DNA of 64,000 nucleotides, from contig NC_092323.1 in the NCBI RefSeq assembly GCF_036785885.1, forward strand, positions 558,001 through 622,000, written 5' to 3'. The translations under genes and the position numbers were made by a program. Source of the stretch: Coffea arabica (lineage: Eukaryota > Streptophyta > Magnoliopsida > Gentianales > Rubiaceae). Below are positions 1-11,334 of this stretch, piece by piece (the first letter of the stretch is position 1; the number at the start of each line of letters is the position of its first letter). The notes beneath the pieces are model-generated. The model worked only from the letters and a program-made list of their open reading frames with translations. It was not told the DNA's origin and searched no databases.

Positions 1-2
1 CT

Positions 3-143
3 CTCTCAGTCGAGGCTCGGGAGAATTCAGAAGAGTTGTCCTGTGGAGTAGTAGCTGAGAATGGATCAGTTGCTGCTAATTACCGTACCTCATCCGACAT
101 CACTCACTCCTGTACTAAATTGGACAAAAATCAACTTGAGTGA
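3..143 (+). CDS. possible 3' terminal exon of an unseen upstream gene (partial)
   Basis: A reading frame is open from base 3 to a TGA at 141-143, giving 46 residues. The peptide is hydrophilic, rich in Ser, Glu and Asn, and ends in KLDKNQLE, which suits a disordered C-terminal tail. The window starts inside it, so no start codon, splice acceptor or domain can be seen. I do not recognise the family. A 46-codon open stretch can occur by chance, so this is only a candidate; the sequence to its left would settle it. Confidence 0.3.
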   Translation, partial: LSVEARENSEELSCGVVAENGSVAANYRTSSDITHSCTKLDKNQLE

Positions 144-795
144 TATGCTAAGAAGCATTTAATGCTTGGGTGGACGTTCACAAAATTACTTCCACAAAAC
201 TTTTTTTGAATTGCGATTTGCAAACTTGTGGGTTGCCTAGAACAACCCTAATTTGCAAGGTTGGAATTGCGATTTTAATATGATTTCTTGTTGACAACTC
301 ACCAATCAATGGGTTACGTGCCATTTGAGAATTGAGAGAGCTCCCTTGCCACATTCATTAAATTTGGATTATAAAATGCATCATATTCAAATAATCTTCC
401 ATAGGCTACCAATAATGTCTGTCTGTCTTCTCTTGTTTTTTTTTTTTTGGGGGGTGGGGTTATTGAGTGATTTGTAGCTATAAATAAATCTCAGGCGCTA
501 CAGTTTGCAAAACTCACGTCCAATTTACCTTTCGGAACCATAGTACAGGAATTCATGGAATACCAAATTCCGTAAGGTACCCAAAATGATATTCCAAATG
601 GAAGCCACGGAACCAAGAAGAGTCCTCCACCAAACACTTCATTCTTTTTCTTGAAAAAAAAAAAAAGAAAAGCCCCAATACTCTCTCTCCCTCATGGGCC
701 TGGGTCGCTACTCGCAAGCCACAAAACATCCGAAAAAATAGCAAATTCCCCGCCCCCCGCCCGCTAAAGAAGAGCCCATTTGCACTTGCAGTTTT
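144..795. other. intergenic region and eIF1A 5' flank
   Basis: No gene is seen. It holds short homopolymer runs (T-rich near 437, A-rich near 654-666) and a C-rich patch at 749-763 just before the eIF1A leader. The eIF1A transcription start should lie near its right end but cannot be placed. Confidence 0.5.
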
Positions 796-942
796 ATGGT
801 TTCACCTCATTCATCATGCCAAAAAACAAGGGCAAAGGGGGCAAGAACAGGAAGAGAGGAAAGAATGAGGCGGACGACGAGAAGCGAGAGCTGGTTTTCA
901 AAGAAGACGGCCAAGAGTATGCCCAGGTTTTGCGCATGTTAG
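796..942 (+). other. overlapping upstream ORF on the eIF1A leader
   Basis: An ATG at 796 lies 20 bases before the eIF1A start in another frame. Its 48-codon reading frame ends at TAG 940-942, inside the eIF1A coding region. The context is weak at -3 (T) but has G at +4. It matters only if transcription starts upstream of 796, which the sequence alone does not show. Confidence 0.35.
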
Positions 943-1256
943 GTAATGGCCGCTGTGAAGCCATGTGCATTGACCAGAACAAGAGACTCTGTCACATTAG
1001 AGGGAAAATGCACAAGAAGGTCTGGATCACCACCGGCGACATTATCCTCGTTGGCCTCCGGGACTATCAGGACGACAAGGCTGATGTCATCCTCAAGTAC
1101 ATGCCCGATGAAGCCAGGCTCTTGAAGGCTTACGGTGAGCTGCCGGATAACGTCAGACTCAATGAGGGGATCGCTGGAGAGATGGATGATGATGATGACG
1201 GCCATGGTGATATTAGCTATCTTGAGTTCGGGGATGACGACATTGATCAGATTTAA
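816..1256 (+). CDS. translation initiation factor eIF1A, intronless
   Basis: This is the small 40S-binding factor eIF1A, which promotes ribosome scanning, recruitment of the Met-tRNAi ternary complex and start-codon choice in the cytosol. The 146-residue product has the family layout: a basic Lys/Gly/Arg/Asn-rich N-terminal tail (residues 1-18), an OB-fold (about 25-95, with [11 protein letters not shown] and [11 protein letters not shown]), a helical extension (to about 113) and an acidic C-terminal tail with DDDDD at 124-128 and DDDIDQI at the end. The start at 816 has A at -3 and gives the conserved [11 protein letters not shown] terminus. An in-frame open stretch continues upstream to 780 but has no ATG. 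The coding region has no intron. It converges on the phosphatase gene, whose stop lies 708 bases away. The family call is very secure. Confidence 0.97.
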   Translation: MPKNKGKGGKNRKRGKNEADDEKRELVFKEDGQEYAQVLRMLGNGRCEAMCIDQNKRLCHIRGKMHKKVWITTGDIILVGLRDYQDDKADVILKYMPDEARLLKAYGELPDNVRLNEGIAGEMDDDDDGHGDISYLEFGDDDIDQI

Positions 1257-1964
1257 CTCTCAAGGCCAACGATAGTGATAAAGCCTGGACCAGAGCTTTT
1301 CTTTCATCCTGGACCATTTTTTGCTATTTTCAATGCCAAACTCGTTTGTTTTAAGCTCGTTTCTGCGCATATTCGGACGAGTCCAGACATGTTTCAGCAT
1401 TAGGAGGAAATGCACGTACTCGGAGCCTGCATCACAATGTCCCACACTCAGTTTGCCTTTCTGCTCAAAAAATACTAACCGTCGTGTGCTAGCAGCTACC
1501 AAGATTTCTGAGACGTGAGAAATTGAGATATTTCGCTGCGCCAACGTGGCTGATGAAACGATCTCTTCACTAAAATAGCAAAAGCGAAAAATGGAGTTTT
1601 AACATCACACGCCGTCTTGAATCCGCTCATTTGCTTTGATCATCTCTCTCATTTCTCTTTTAAAGTGATCGTCTGTGATTTTTGTACGCAATGAAATATG
1701 TAACGACAAGCTATGCAACACACCAATTTCACAAATAAAAACAGGAGGTGAAAGAATGTGGAATCTTGAAGAAATGCAACCCAGTAACTTTAATTCATTG
1801 CAATAGTAAGAGCACCGTTTTTGCTGGTCATCCAAGGAGCTTCACCGCTACTGCTGTTGAGTCTGGTTGCTTGGAGCGTGACACGTAAGCCTCTTCAATC
1901 ATACCATCATCTGCTTAACTAGGGTGTACAATTTGGCAAAAAATGAAAGCCCCCAAAACCAATT
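1257..1964. other. convergent gap between eIF1A and PP4c 3' ends
   Basis: The two genes end facing each other across 708 bases that should hold both 3' untranslated regions. I see no further coding exon, RNA gene or repeat here. Confidence 0.5.
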
Positions 1965-4900
1965 TCATAGGAAGTAGTCCGGTGGGGGTTTTCTTGCAGG
2001 AGCTCCTCTAGCTTCCTGCATTTTGCCATTATTATTCAATGCATGAGACAGAAGTGAAAAAGAAAGGAGGTGATAACACAGACAAAACACCAGCCCCATA
2101 GATGCATTAATTAAAGCACCGACCTGTGGAGCTGCTTCAAAAACACGGAACTCCTTGTTAAGATTCTCATCCAGTTCAAGAATTGCAGCTACATTCCCAC
2201 ATCTGTAACTCATCCGTGTAAATAGAAAAATCGAGTCCCAAGCAACCGAACTCAAGAATGCATGGTTACCCATTTTACCTGTAACAGTAATTTGGAGCCG
2301 ACCACACGGTAACTATCTGATTGTTGAACATCCACTTGTAACCTTCCATCACTAACTGATGTGCGCGGCAGATATAGTCGATGTTATTTGAATGGTTGAA
2401 TGAAGTGACAACACTGCCACCAAACAGGAAACCAGCACCACGAGGACTCAAACCCCAGCCATCAACAATGTCTTCTGGGTCAGACCAAAGGAGGTCACAC
2501 ATAGCACCATCATGAGGTACCTCTTGTTTCCTATCAATTGTCCTTATCTGACAAGTAGGTAGAACCACAGTGTGAACGACACACACACCACCCACATTTA
2601 GAAGCTAATAATTCAGGATGAAATTTTAAACCTGATCTAATGTGGAAATTGCTGGGGAAAGACCTCCATGGACAGAAAATATCTTGTTCTCGATGAGAGC
2701 CGACAGGCTGCGAAAATTTGTCACCAAAATTCAGAGCGCAAAATTTCATGCAAATCAAATCAATGGTATCGAGTGAATTTATAAGTAGCTAAAATTCTGA
2801 TCACAAGAAATCTACTGCGTCGTCAAGTTTTATTACAAGGATGTCTCTTAATGTTTGGAATTACACAGTCTTCTTCTGGGAAGCCTTCTGAAAATATCAG
2901 GTCTTTCACAGAATCAGAATATCCATACAGCGAGCCCCCAATCTATCATCTTTGAAAAGATAATTTTAAAAAGGTACTATGAGATACAAGAAATTCAGTT
3001 GATAATGCCAGCAAGTTGTAATGATGTTAGTATTAGTTCACGAGGCTTGTTTAACATGTTATGATGTTATCTAACCCAAAAAGAGAGATCCATGTAATTT
3101 TCAAAACCTGCAGGGAGATTGGACCTCAAGACAAGTCAGTGAGATTTAACCAGATTATTTGAGCCATCAGATGTCATTCTCCTGAGAAGAGCAAACAACT
3201 AGTTCAACAGACAATATTTTTCCAAGCATTTCTCAGGATAAGCAGGATGTCACAATAAATCAGAGTGATCCTCAAAGAAAACCCTAGCTAGTTGTAGGGG
3301 CAAGTCAAGCAGTTCCGATGTCATGGATGATTAAGGATCATAATACAGGATATTGTTAGGTAAACACTTCTTGCAACTAGGCCGCTAAAAATCTATGGAC
3401 AATTTTGTCAAGCAACAACTAGGAAGTAGCAAACCTCAAGTAATCAAATATATCAGTGCAGTATCTCCAAACATTGACAGAACCATATTTGCGCAGGCAC
3501 TCATCATAGAATCCATAAACCTGGGTTTAAAAACAAGGTAAAATTAAAAAATAAAAAACTACAACATAAACAGGAAAAGTACAATTACATCTATGAATTT
3601 GAAAACCGTAAATCAAGATGAACTGACCTGTGTAATCTGCCGGCTCTCATGGTTCCCCCTTATTAGCGTTATTCGATCTGGATATCTTACCTGACATTTT
3701 CCCAACCACTAGTTGAAGAAACAGGTATACTAACGGATAAATGACTACGCAAAAATCTATAGAAATAGAGAAAGAAGCAAGCATAATGACTTGAAGTACG
3801 AAAAATCTATAGGAAGAGAAATGAAACCATCTTGGAAACATGCCCATAATTGCAATATACAGTGTTAGAGATCCAAGTGATTAGGTTGCTACCACCCAGG
3901 CTAAAGGAAAGATAAACATATGAACTTTCAACTTAAAACCATTTAAAGGCATGATAAATCTCAAACAAGTAAACTAGTAGATTGTCGATAGACTGTTACC
4001 TTAATGATGAAAGGTAGATAAAGGGAAAAAAATTCTAAGCTAATGAAATTCTAATGCCAGCTCCTCCCTCCCCAGAAAGCAAATCCTAGCCTGAAGGAGA
4101 GATGGTTAGGCACCATAGACATGTATACAATAATCTAAAGGGAATTTCATCACCTTTAAAGCTAGGAGGAGAAGAAATGTTTCAACTGAGTAAAACCCTC
4201 TATCAACAAAGTCACCAAGAAACAAGTAATTTGTTTTTGGGCAATCACCTCCCACTCTAAACAGCTCCTTCATGTCATAAAACTGCCCGTGAATATCACC
4301 ACATATCTGCATTTGCCAAGGAAAGAATCATTAGTTAAAATTGCTATAATTAAAAGGACTTTCCACAGTACAAGACTAACAACTACTCAGCAAGACGTTA
4401 AAGAATGGCAAATGAATTCAATGATGGGCATCATCTTCCAAGTGCATTAAGTAGTCTATGGGAGAGGAACAATAAAAAAGGGTCATAAAAGCACTCAACC
4501 ACTGAATAAAGCTTCAAAGAAAGTTGACCTGGTTCAGAATTTCAATTCCACTATGCATTAATTTCACTCCATAGGCAAATTGCCATAAATTAAAGATTAG
4601 GGTGTGAAGCAAAAACGGCCTTCCCCTAATTACATTTTAATGGAACTAGATTAAAGCATAGTCACCTTCTATTCATTTGATTTATATAAGAGGATAATTC
4701 CACGTCTACAGAGTGGTTGACAGAACTGTTTGAAAAAGAAGCAACCAATATTCAGAACATGAGGGGAAAAAACATAAAAGGGTCTAATGTCATTGAAGTA
4801 TTTACTAGTATTTTCATCCAACTTTGTCAATGCGCGACACTCAGAAAGGCTACATCAAGGCAAGTGAAGCTTCACTGGCATGTCTAGTTAAAAGTCTTTC

Positions 4901-6871
4901 CAGGCAGCCAGGCTAGAGCTTCATTTTTCCAACCTTGACAACTCTTTCTGTTGTTCTTCAGAAGTCCATTTCATAACATTTCTCACAGTCAAAACCCAAA
5001 GTGTGTTCGATCAAACAGGGTTTCCCTTTTTAGCATGACTGTTTATTTGATTGGTTTCCTAGAAATGCCTCATACTTAGTCCTGATTTGACCTTTTGTTG
5101 TAGCTTTACAAAACTTCTTGGTGCAAACAATCTTCTAATGATTGGCATAGAGAATAGAGAACACAAAGGAAAGAGGAGGACAAGAAGCGAAAGGGGGATG
5201 TCATTATTTACTCTCAAATTTGTTAAGGGACCCATTTCCCCCCAAACCCTTTTGGGGTTTTGGCAACTGATTGAGCTACGCACATAGTAGTCTACCAAAC
5301 ACAATCTGTGGTACGAAACAATTCTGACACCCACTGAGGAGTGAAAAACCCACCAACAAAAGGGGCTGGCTTTCTGTGAGTCTGAAAGAAAAATGTGATT
5401 GATCAAGCAAGTTGTCCCTTTTTAGCATCACTTACTCCTCCATTGGTTTCCTAGCAATGGCTTGTACTTAGTCTTAGCCTGACCTTATGTTGTAGCTTTA
5501 CATGTTGCAAACAATCTTTTCAGAGGAAGTCATTGGCCAAAGTACATACAAATCAAATTTCAACAAAAGAGACTTGGAAAGAACAGTTTAAATGAATGAA
5601 CAACTCCTATGCCCCATATTGGCATCCTAAAAGCTATCCTATAGTAATCCTTGGCCAATAACTTCAGGATATCTCCTTCATTTGACACATCCAATTAAAA
5701 ATTGAATCTACTTTCTGTAAAGCAGTTTCCAACATCCTTCCCGGATGATGTTATTTCATTATACATGCTTTCAATGTCTATAATTTCTCATTTTCCAGCG
5801 GCCTATAGGTCTTGTCTGCCCTACAAACAGTTTTAGAGACAAGTGGAATCCACAATGACCAGGAAATGACTACAATGTCAACAATAAGACGGCATCTATA
5901 GATATCTGTGATAGACATCTTCAAGATCTACCAAATCTAAGATGGAAAAAAATCCACATGGAATCAAAGCCTAATTACTTAATGAGCCCTAGAACGCTCA
6001 GTTAAACTAACTGCAAAAAGGAAATAGTTACACTATTCTCTGAAAGGAAATAATGCATAAGAGGCAAAACAAGGAAACTACAATGTAACCTTATTGTCTT
6101 TTTGAGTTTATTCGATTACAAAATGTCCACTCTTTCCATCTAAGTAGTAAAGAAACTTTGACAATACTGTCTCCTTTAAGAACCTCAACCTTAATTGCTT
6201 TTACAGAAACACCCATGCCTCAATGAAAACAAGCCCTTCTTTCCTTTGACCTATTAATTGTTTTTTTTATTTCTTTATGAGAAGCGAACCTGTTTCCGAA
6301 GCACCGATTTTACAATAGCCAGAATACTTGTACATTAAACATCAAGATTTGAAATTCTAAACCAGATTGTACCCAAACTACCATGTAAGTGACAAAAACC
6401 AAATATCATCACTCAGCTGCCATAAATTGTCCAGGACTGGAGTGTCCAGTATCAATCCAAAACCGTTAATTACACTATCATATTGCCAAACAACTACGGA
6501 ATCTACTGGCTTAGGGGCCTCATATTCTCCAATGTAAAAGGAAAAAGAAACAAAAACACAACACATTTCTCAGGAGCTCCCAACCCAATCATCAATTGAA
6601 AAATAGGGAACCAGAATAGTTAAACTGCTGAGAAGAACTTCCGTGGGATCAAATATTGCCAAAATAGGATAACAGCAGCAATAAAAAAGCGCAGCAAGAT
6701 AATTATTTGAGTGAGGGTTCTGGGACTCACGGTGACAGGGGCGTCTACTCTTTGAACATTGCTCTCTTCGACAAGAATTTCCATAGCCTTGAGACAAAGA
6801 GCTTTGACCTCCGACTCTTTAAGGGGTTCGCATCTTTTGAGCTGCTCTATTTGTCTGTCTAGGTCTGACAT
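1965..6871 (-). CDS. PPX: serine/threonine protein phosphatase 4 catalytic subunit (PPX type), 8 exons
   Basis: This is the catalytic subunit of PP4/PPX, a metal-dependent Ser/Thr phosphatase of the PPP family acting in nucleus and cytosol with regulatory subunits. Exons on the minus strand: 6871-6731, 4306-4154, 3690-3628, 3520-3435, 2707-2632, 2547-2279, 2202-2124, 2015-1965. They join in frame to 305 residues, the exact family length. The start gives [17 protein letters not shown], as in Arabidopsis PPX. PPP signature motifs are present: GDIHG (50-54), GDFVDRG, RGNHE, HGGLSP and SAPNYCYR. The protein ends in DYFL, the carboxyl-methylated tail of PP2A-like enzymes. All donors are GT. Intron 1 is about 2.4 kb and carries an internal duplication. 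An in-frame stretch upstream of the start lacks an ATG, so no longer form is proposed. Confidence 0.96.
5003..5540. repeat. diverged tandem duplication inside PP4c intron 1
   Basis: Two similar segments lie in the same orientation about 385 bases apart, near 5003-5150 and 5394-5540. Shared blocks include CCCTTTTTAGCAT, ATTGGTTTCCTAG, TGTTGTAGCTTTACA and TGCAAACAATCTT. The copies differ by scattered substitutions and small gaps, so the duplication is not recent. No transposon ends were recognised. Confidence 0.65.
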
Positions 6872-8364
6872 CTTCACTCCCTCGACGAATCCGGAATCGA
6901 TTCGGGGGCTGGGCAGGCTCCCCTTCTTATATTTCTTCCCCAAAAAAGTTTCCTCTCAGTCGTGAAGGAAAAGGGGGGCAGAGAGCAGTGAGTCACCGGT
7001 GAGTCAAGCCAGTGAGTCGGCGAGTCAATCCCCACCCTGCATCTGCGAGTGGAGGTGGGGAATAGTTCGTTGTTTCTGGCCTCAGCTATTTTTTCATTTT
7101 TTCTCTTTTCCTTTCTTGTGGTCTCTCTCTCTCTCTCGCGTCTTCCGTTCTCTTTCTGAGGATTTGGGCTTGGGGGCTTAGAGGCATTCGCGATTCGCGC
7201 TGTTGCCCGCTTCTCTTTTGGTCTCTAATTTCGTTCTACCTCGCATTTTTTCTGTCCTCTTTTCAACTCTTCTTTTCTTAAGCACCAAACAAAAAATTAG
7301 CTAAACACGCCGGTCAAGCTCTACAGAACACTAGTCTATTGCGTAAAAGATTTTTAAATCCCGTGCAAATAACAGATAAGAGTAGATTATTTACTATTTC
7401 TTTCCTGTTGATGGTTGGAATCGGTGACAATTTGAGGTCTAGACAAAATTTTAAATTCTTTCCTCTTTGGAAAACTCAGGGAGCTCAAAAAAAAAACAAA
7501 ACAAAGGGAGCTTGCTATTGCGACTAAAGAAGAGAAGAGAAGAGCAGAGAGGAAAGGAAACTGCGGCGGTGACTGCTGTACTACACATGCATGCCAAGCT
7601 TGAGAGCAAAAAGAGTCGAGCCAAATGAAATGGGAAAGCATTTTTCTTTGTAAATACTTCACTAGCAATTGAGTTGACAAATGTACCTATCTTAATTTTC
7701 ATTATGTGAAGATGATTTCTTTATGGAAAATTTATGGGGTGGTATATTAAAATTTTTGTCCAGTCAGCTTTCAAAAACAGAATTTGGTGGATCTTCAAAC
7801 ATGGCAAATAACTAAGCTGAGCTTATCATACCCAAAACTAGTTCTTCAACAAAAGCAACAATAAGCATCTTCCACAATGTTGTATAAGCTATCAAGCTGT
7901 ACACATGAGCAAAATGAAAATCTATTTGGGAATTTTTTTATAAAAAAAATCCTGCCAGTATTATGATCAATTGAATTCTTCCTATGTAATTGAACTATGG
8001 CAACCTAATCTATATCTTTCTATATGTATCTATATACTATAAAGCATGAAAAGGGCATTTGGTGTTAAAATTTTTTTACATCTTTTAATTTTTCAATTTT
8101 ATCCTCACAAAAAATAAAGACTCATTGAAGATAGATATTTGAATTTTAATAACTACCACTTCAAATAATTTTTTTTTTCCAAAAAAGTTCCATTGATTCT
8201 CATAAATAACAACTTAATTTGCACACCCATAGGATGTGCTTTTCCCATTGGTCATATATAAAGCACACAATGGTATATTTTCTTGTAATATATCTTTTTT
8301 TTTATCCTTAAAACAAATATTAACTATTTATGCACTTACAGTATTTTTTTTTATATTGGCAACT

Positions 8365-8810
8365 ATGAATGCATGACATATGTACATAATTTGAATTTTA
8401 AATTTAAATTTATATTATGTAGCATGATCTAAACTCACTGTTATAAAAAATATATATATGCTGATAGTGTATAAAAAAAAAACTTACCTTAAAAAAAAGG
8501 AAAAAATGGACCAATCATATTTAAACAATTATCTTCCTTTTTTAGTTTTACACTTTTAAATTGATGTTAATAGCTATCCATAATTGTAGATAACTACCAA
8601 CTAACCAATCATCTTTACATTATACTTTTCAAAAAATTATCTAATAAAGTAACTTTCATATGATAAAATCAAAGGTAAATCTTTTATACACTGTCAGATT
8701 ATATATTATCACCGTTGGATTCATAACACCTGTACAGAAGTTGGAGTTCAAATTCAAAATTTATATAATTGTCACTATATGTGTATGCATATGTGTCGTA
8801 TGAAGCTTTT
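8365..8810. mobile_element. fold-back MITE-like element
   Basis: The left arm (about 8365-8478) and right arm (about 8682-8810) are imperfect reverse complements. The clearest match is GATAGTGTATAAAA on the left against TTTTATACACTGTC on the right, followed outward by AAATTCAAA-type and CATATG-containing blocks in both arms. The roughly 200-base centre is AT-rich with no coding potential. This fits a small non-autonomous DNA transposon. Exact ends and target duplication were not resolved. Confidence 0.5.
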
Positions 8811-8896
8811 TCTTATATAAATTAATGAGTGTTTATTATTTACGCACACCTGTTCGTTAGTCACTAATATTGATATAAATGATGGGAAATGAGGCG

Positions 8897-9010
8897 TTAG
8901 GGATGGCAACGGGGCGGGGTTGGGGTGGGGAACCCCTCCCCCATCCCCCGCCCCCGCCTCATCCCCCGTCCTCCGCTCCCCCCATCCCGTTGCTCCCGCG
9001 GAGCTAATAA
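8897..9010. mobile_element. isolated end of a GC-rich TIR element
   Basis: The block starts TTAGGGATGGCAACGGGGCG, nearly identical to the left end of the complete element at 30797-31623, then continues as G-rich and C-rich runs up to GCTCCCGCGGAGC. The sequence on both sides is strongly AT-rich, so the block stands out sharply. I could not find the opposite end, so the element is probably truncated or very diverged. Confidence 0.5.
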
Positions 9011-10608
9011 AAATTTATTATATAATTTTATTATGGTTAAATTTTAGCAAATAATCAAGTACTAAAATATCAACACATCATCAAATTATTATTTATTGTA
9101 ATTTTACAATTGAAACTTATAAAAACAATCTAACAAAAATTATTTGAATACAATCCAACATGATAAAATAAATATAATTAAAGTAGTCAAGTTTTCACTT
9201 TTGGCACAAATACAACCACTAATTCATTATTGTGCTTGTGCTTTTTTTAAAGAAAAAAAATGTTATTGTATTAAGTGTAATTAGGGATTTAGTATAAATG
9301 TATTAGTAAATTTAGTATAACCAATTAATAATTTGTATTAGTACACATATATAATTATTAGTATAATTAATAATATCAATTATATTGTATATACTAATAG
9401 ACATCTCCTAATCCTATTAATAGTTTAACACTTTTGCGCGAAACTTCCTCCGGAGCCTTTTTATTTAATTTTTTATAAGAAGTACTTGAATTCAAAATTT
9501 TCTACTTATAATTATTCCAATCTTTATTATCATATCCAATTCTCCCTGTCAATAGTATTTTTCAATTATATATTTGTCTTTGTAAAGTGTAAAATTAGCG
9601 TGACTACTTATATTTCCATTTTTTCCTCTTATCCATTACTAACAACGAACTCCCCCCTTAGTCTTCCGCATTAACTTTCAAATAAAGAAGGCTGTAATAT
9701 CTTCGTCAAGTCATATGGCAAATAAAACCATAAAAATATACCAATTTTTAAATTTCTCCAACATTAGTAGTGAATCTAGTGATATGTATCAACTACTATA
9801 ATTTCAAAAGGAGTTTTATGAAATTATCTCGTTCAAACTTATTATAAATAGGTTTTAAAGATAAATCAAGTTAATCTATTGAGATGCTTGGGTAAACGAA
9901 ATAAACAAATTTTTAAGCACAGGAGAGGATAGGGGAACGGGGGCAATTAAACCAAAATCTCGAATCATTGAAGTTTCAATTTTAATTACTAAATCAATAT
10001 CTCACCGAAGCTTTTTAATATCTTGCTCTGTTCAATGACGTAAAACCTTGTTGAAATAGGCAAATAAATTATTCAAACAGCTTGATAATAAAAAGACCCA
10101 ATCCAACCTGACAAAAAATACAACCAAGTCTAATACAATTCGAACTATTTAACGAGACAAAAAATTAAAAGCCTGAATATCACACAGTGTTATATAATAA
10201 AGTTGAGCATCAATTAAGTTATTTTATATCCCAAAATCTGTAGAGGACAAAATTGGCAATTCGAACTAATTTTGCACTGGTAGGAAAGAATCCGCTCTGG
10301 CTACAAAACACCATAGTATAATAATAAAGTGGTGGGAAGACATGATGACAATTAAAATAGGAAGTATATAATTGTCTGAATGCGTGTGACGATGAAGACG
10401 ACGAGGAGGCCGGACAATCATTGCCGGTGATTTTGGGCAGCGGGCGTCTTTGGCCCATCAGCCCCTTTAACTGCTCCCATCTCCCACGTTCAGAATTCTA
10501 AGTCAAACTAGCCTCATCAGCGACTCTATTTCTTAATATTTCTCTTTTTCTTCTTTCCCTTACCTCATCGCAGGGATTCAATTGAGATCGCCCATTTCTA
10601 TTAAACAG

Positions 10609-11330
10609 GTAAATTAGATCAAATTCTTTAAAGTTTGTATTCTATTATCTTCTGTGTAATTACTATTGTCTTCTACGATTCCCGTTTTTGCTATCCCGCC
10701 TGGTTGACCTAATCTGATTTCTTTTGATTTTTTTCCCGATGACTGAAATTAAGCCGTATTTTATTATTTTTCATTAAATTGTTGTTTGATGATTCTTTTC
10801 ACTTGCAGGAGTCGAATATTTTACAGGATGGATAATTTATTTATATATATATTTATTCTTTTGGGCTTTGGTAAATAAAGAAAGGCGTAACGGTTTTTAT
10901 ATATTTTTTTTAATTCCCAGTGCATACGAATTTTAGCTGCTGGTAATTGATCTTTGCTTACTCTTTACCTTATTTCCTTTTAGCTTGATACATGGATCGT
11001 GGGACCTAAGGATAATATATTGTTGTCTAGCTTGAGATCATTTTAAGGGTAACTAGTCACTTCATTGAACAGTTAGTGTTAATTTTGCTGGTCAGTGGTC
11101 TATTGTTATCTTTTCAGTGAGGTTGTGAATTTGGGGTTTGGGTTTGATAATGTCTGAGGTTTATCGAATTATAATGATGGTCCAGTATTTCTGGCTGACA
11201 AAAGTTGAAATTTTTTGGTTGTACACCTTTTAAAAGAAACATGTAATTGGAAAGGTTTCTGATTTTCTTTTGGCGGAATACCTAAGCATGTCGCCCTCTC
11301 ATGATTATGTTATGAATGTGGTTTTTTCAG
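10609..11330 (+). other. 5' leader intron of the SYP5 gene
   Basis: A donor AAACAG/GTAAAT at 10608/10609 and a T-rich acceptor TTTTTTCAG ending at 11330, five bases before the start codon, define a leader intron of about 720 bases. Leader introns of this kind often raise expression in plants. The call rests on splice signals alone. Confidence 0.6.
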
Positions 11331-11334
11331 ATCC

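Larger units (their letters stand above)
6872..10608. other. AT-rich intergenic region between divergent PP4c and SYP5 genes
   Basis: This region separates two divergently transcribed genes. The PP4c promoter should lie just right of 6871, where a CT-rich leader-like stretch (about 7080-7280) is seen. From about 7700 to 10200 it is very AT-rich and holds transposon remnants near 8365-8810 and 8897-9010. The SYP5 leader exon ends at 10608. I see no protein-coding gene: the open frames are short, low-complexity and unlike proteins. Confidence 0.55.

Noticed and set aside
6872-6943. 24-residue basic N-terminal extension of PP4c
   Set aside because: The upstream stretch is open and in frame but its first codon is TTG, not ATG, and family members start at MSDLDR.
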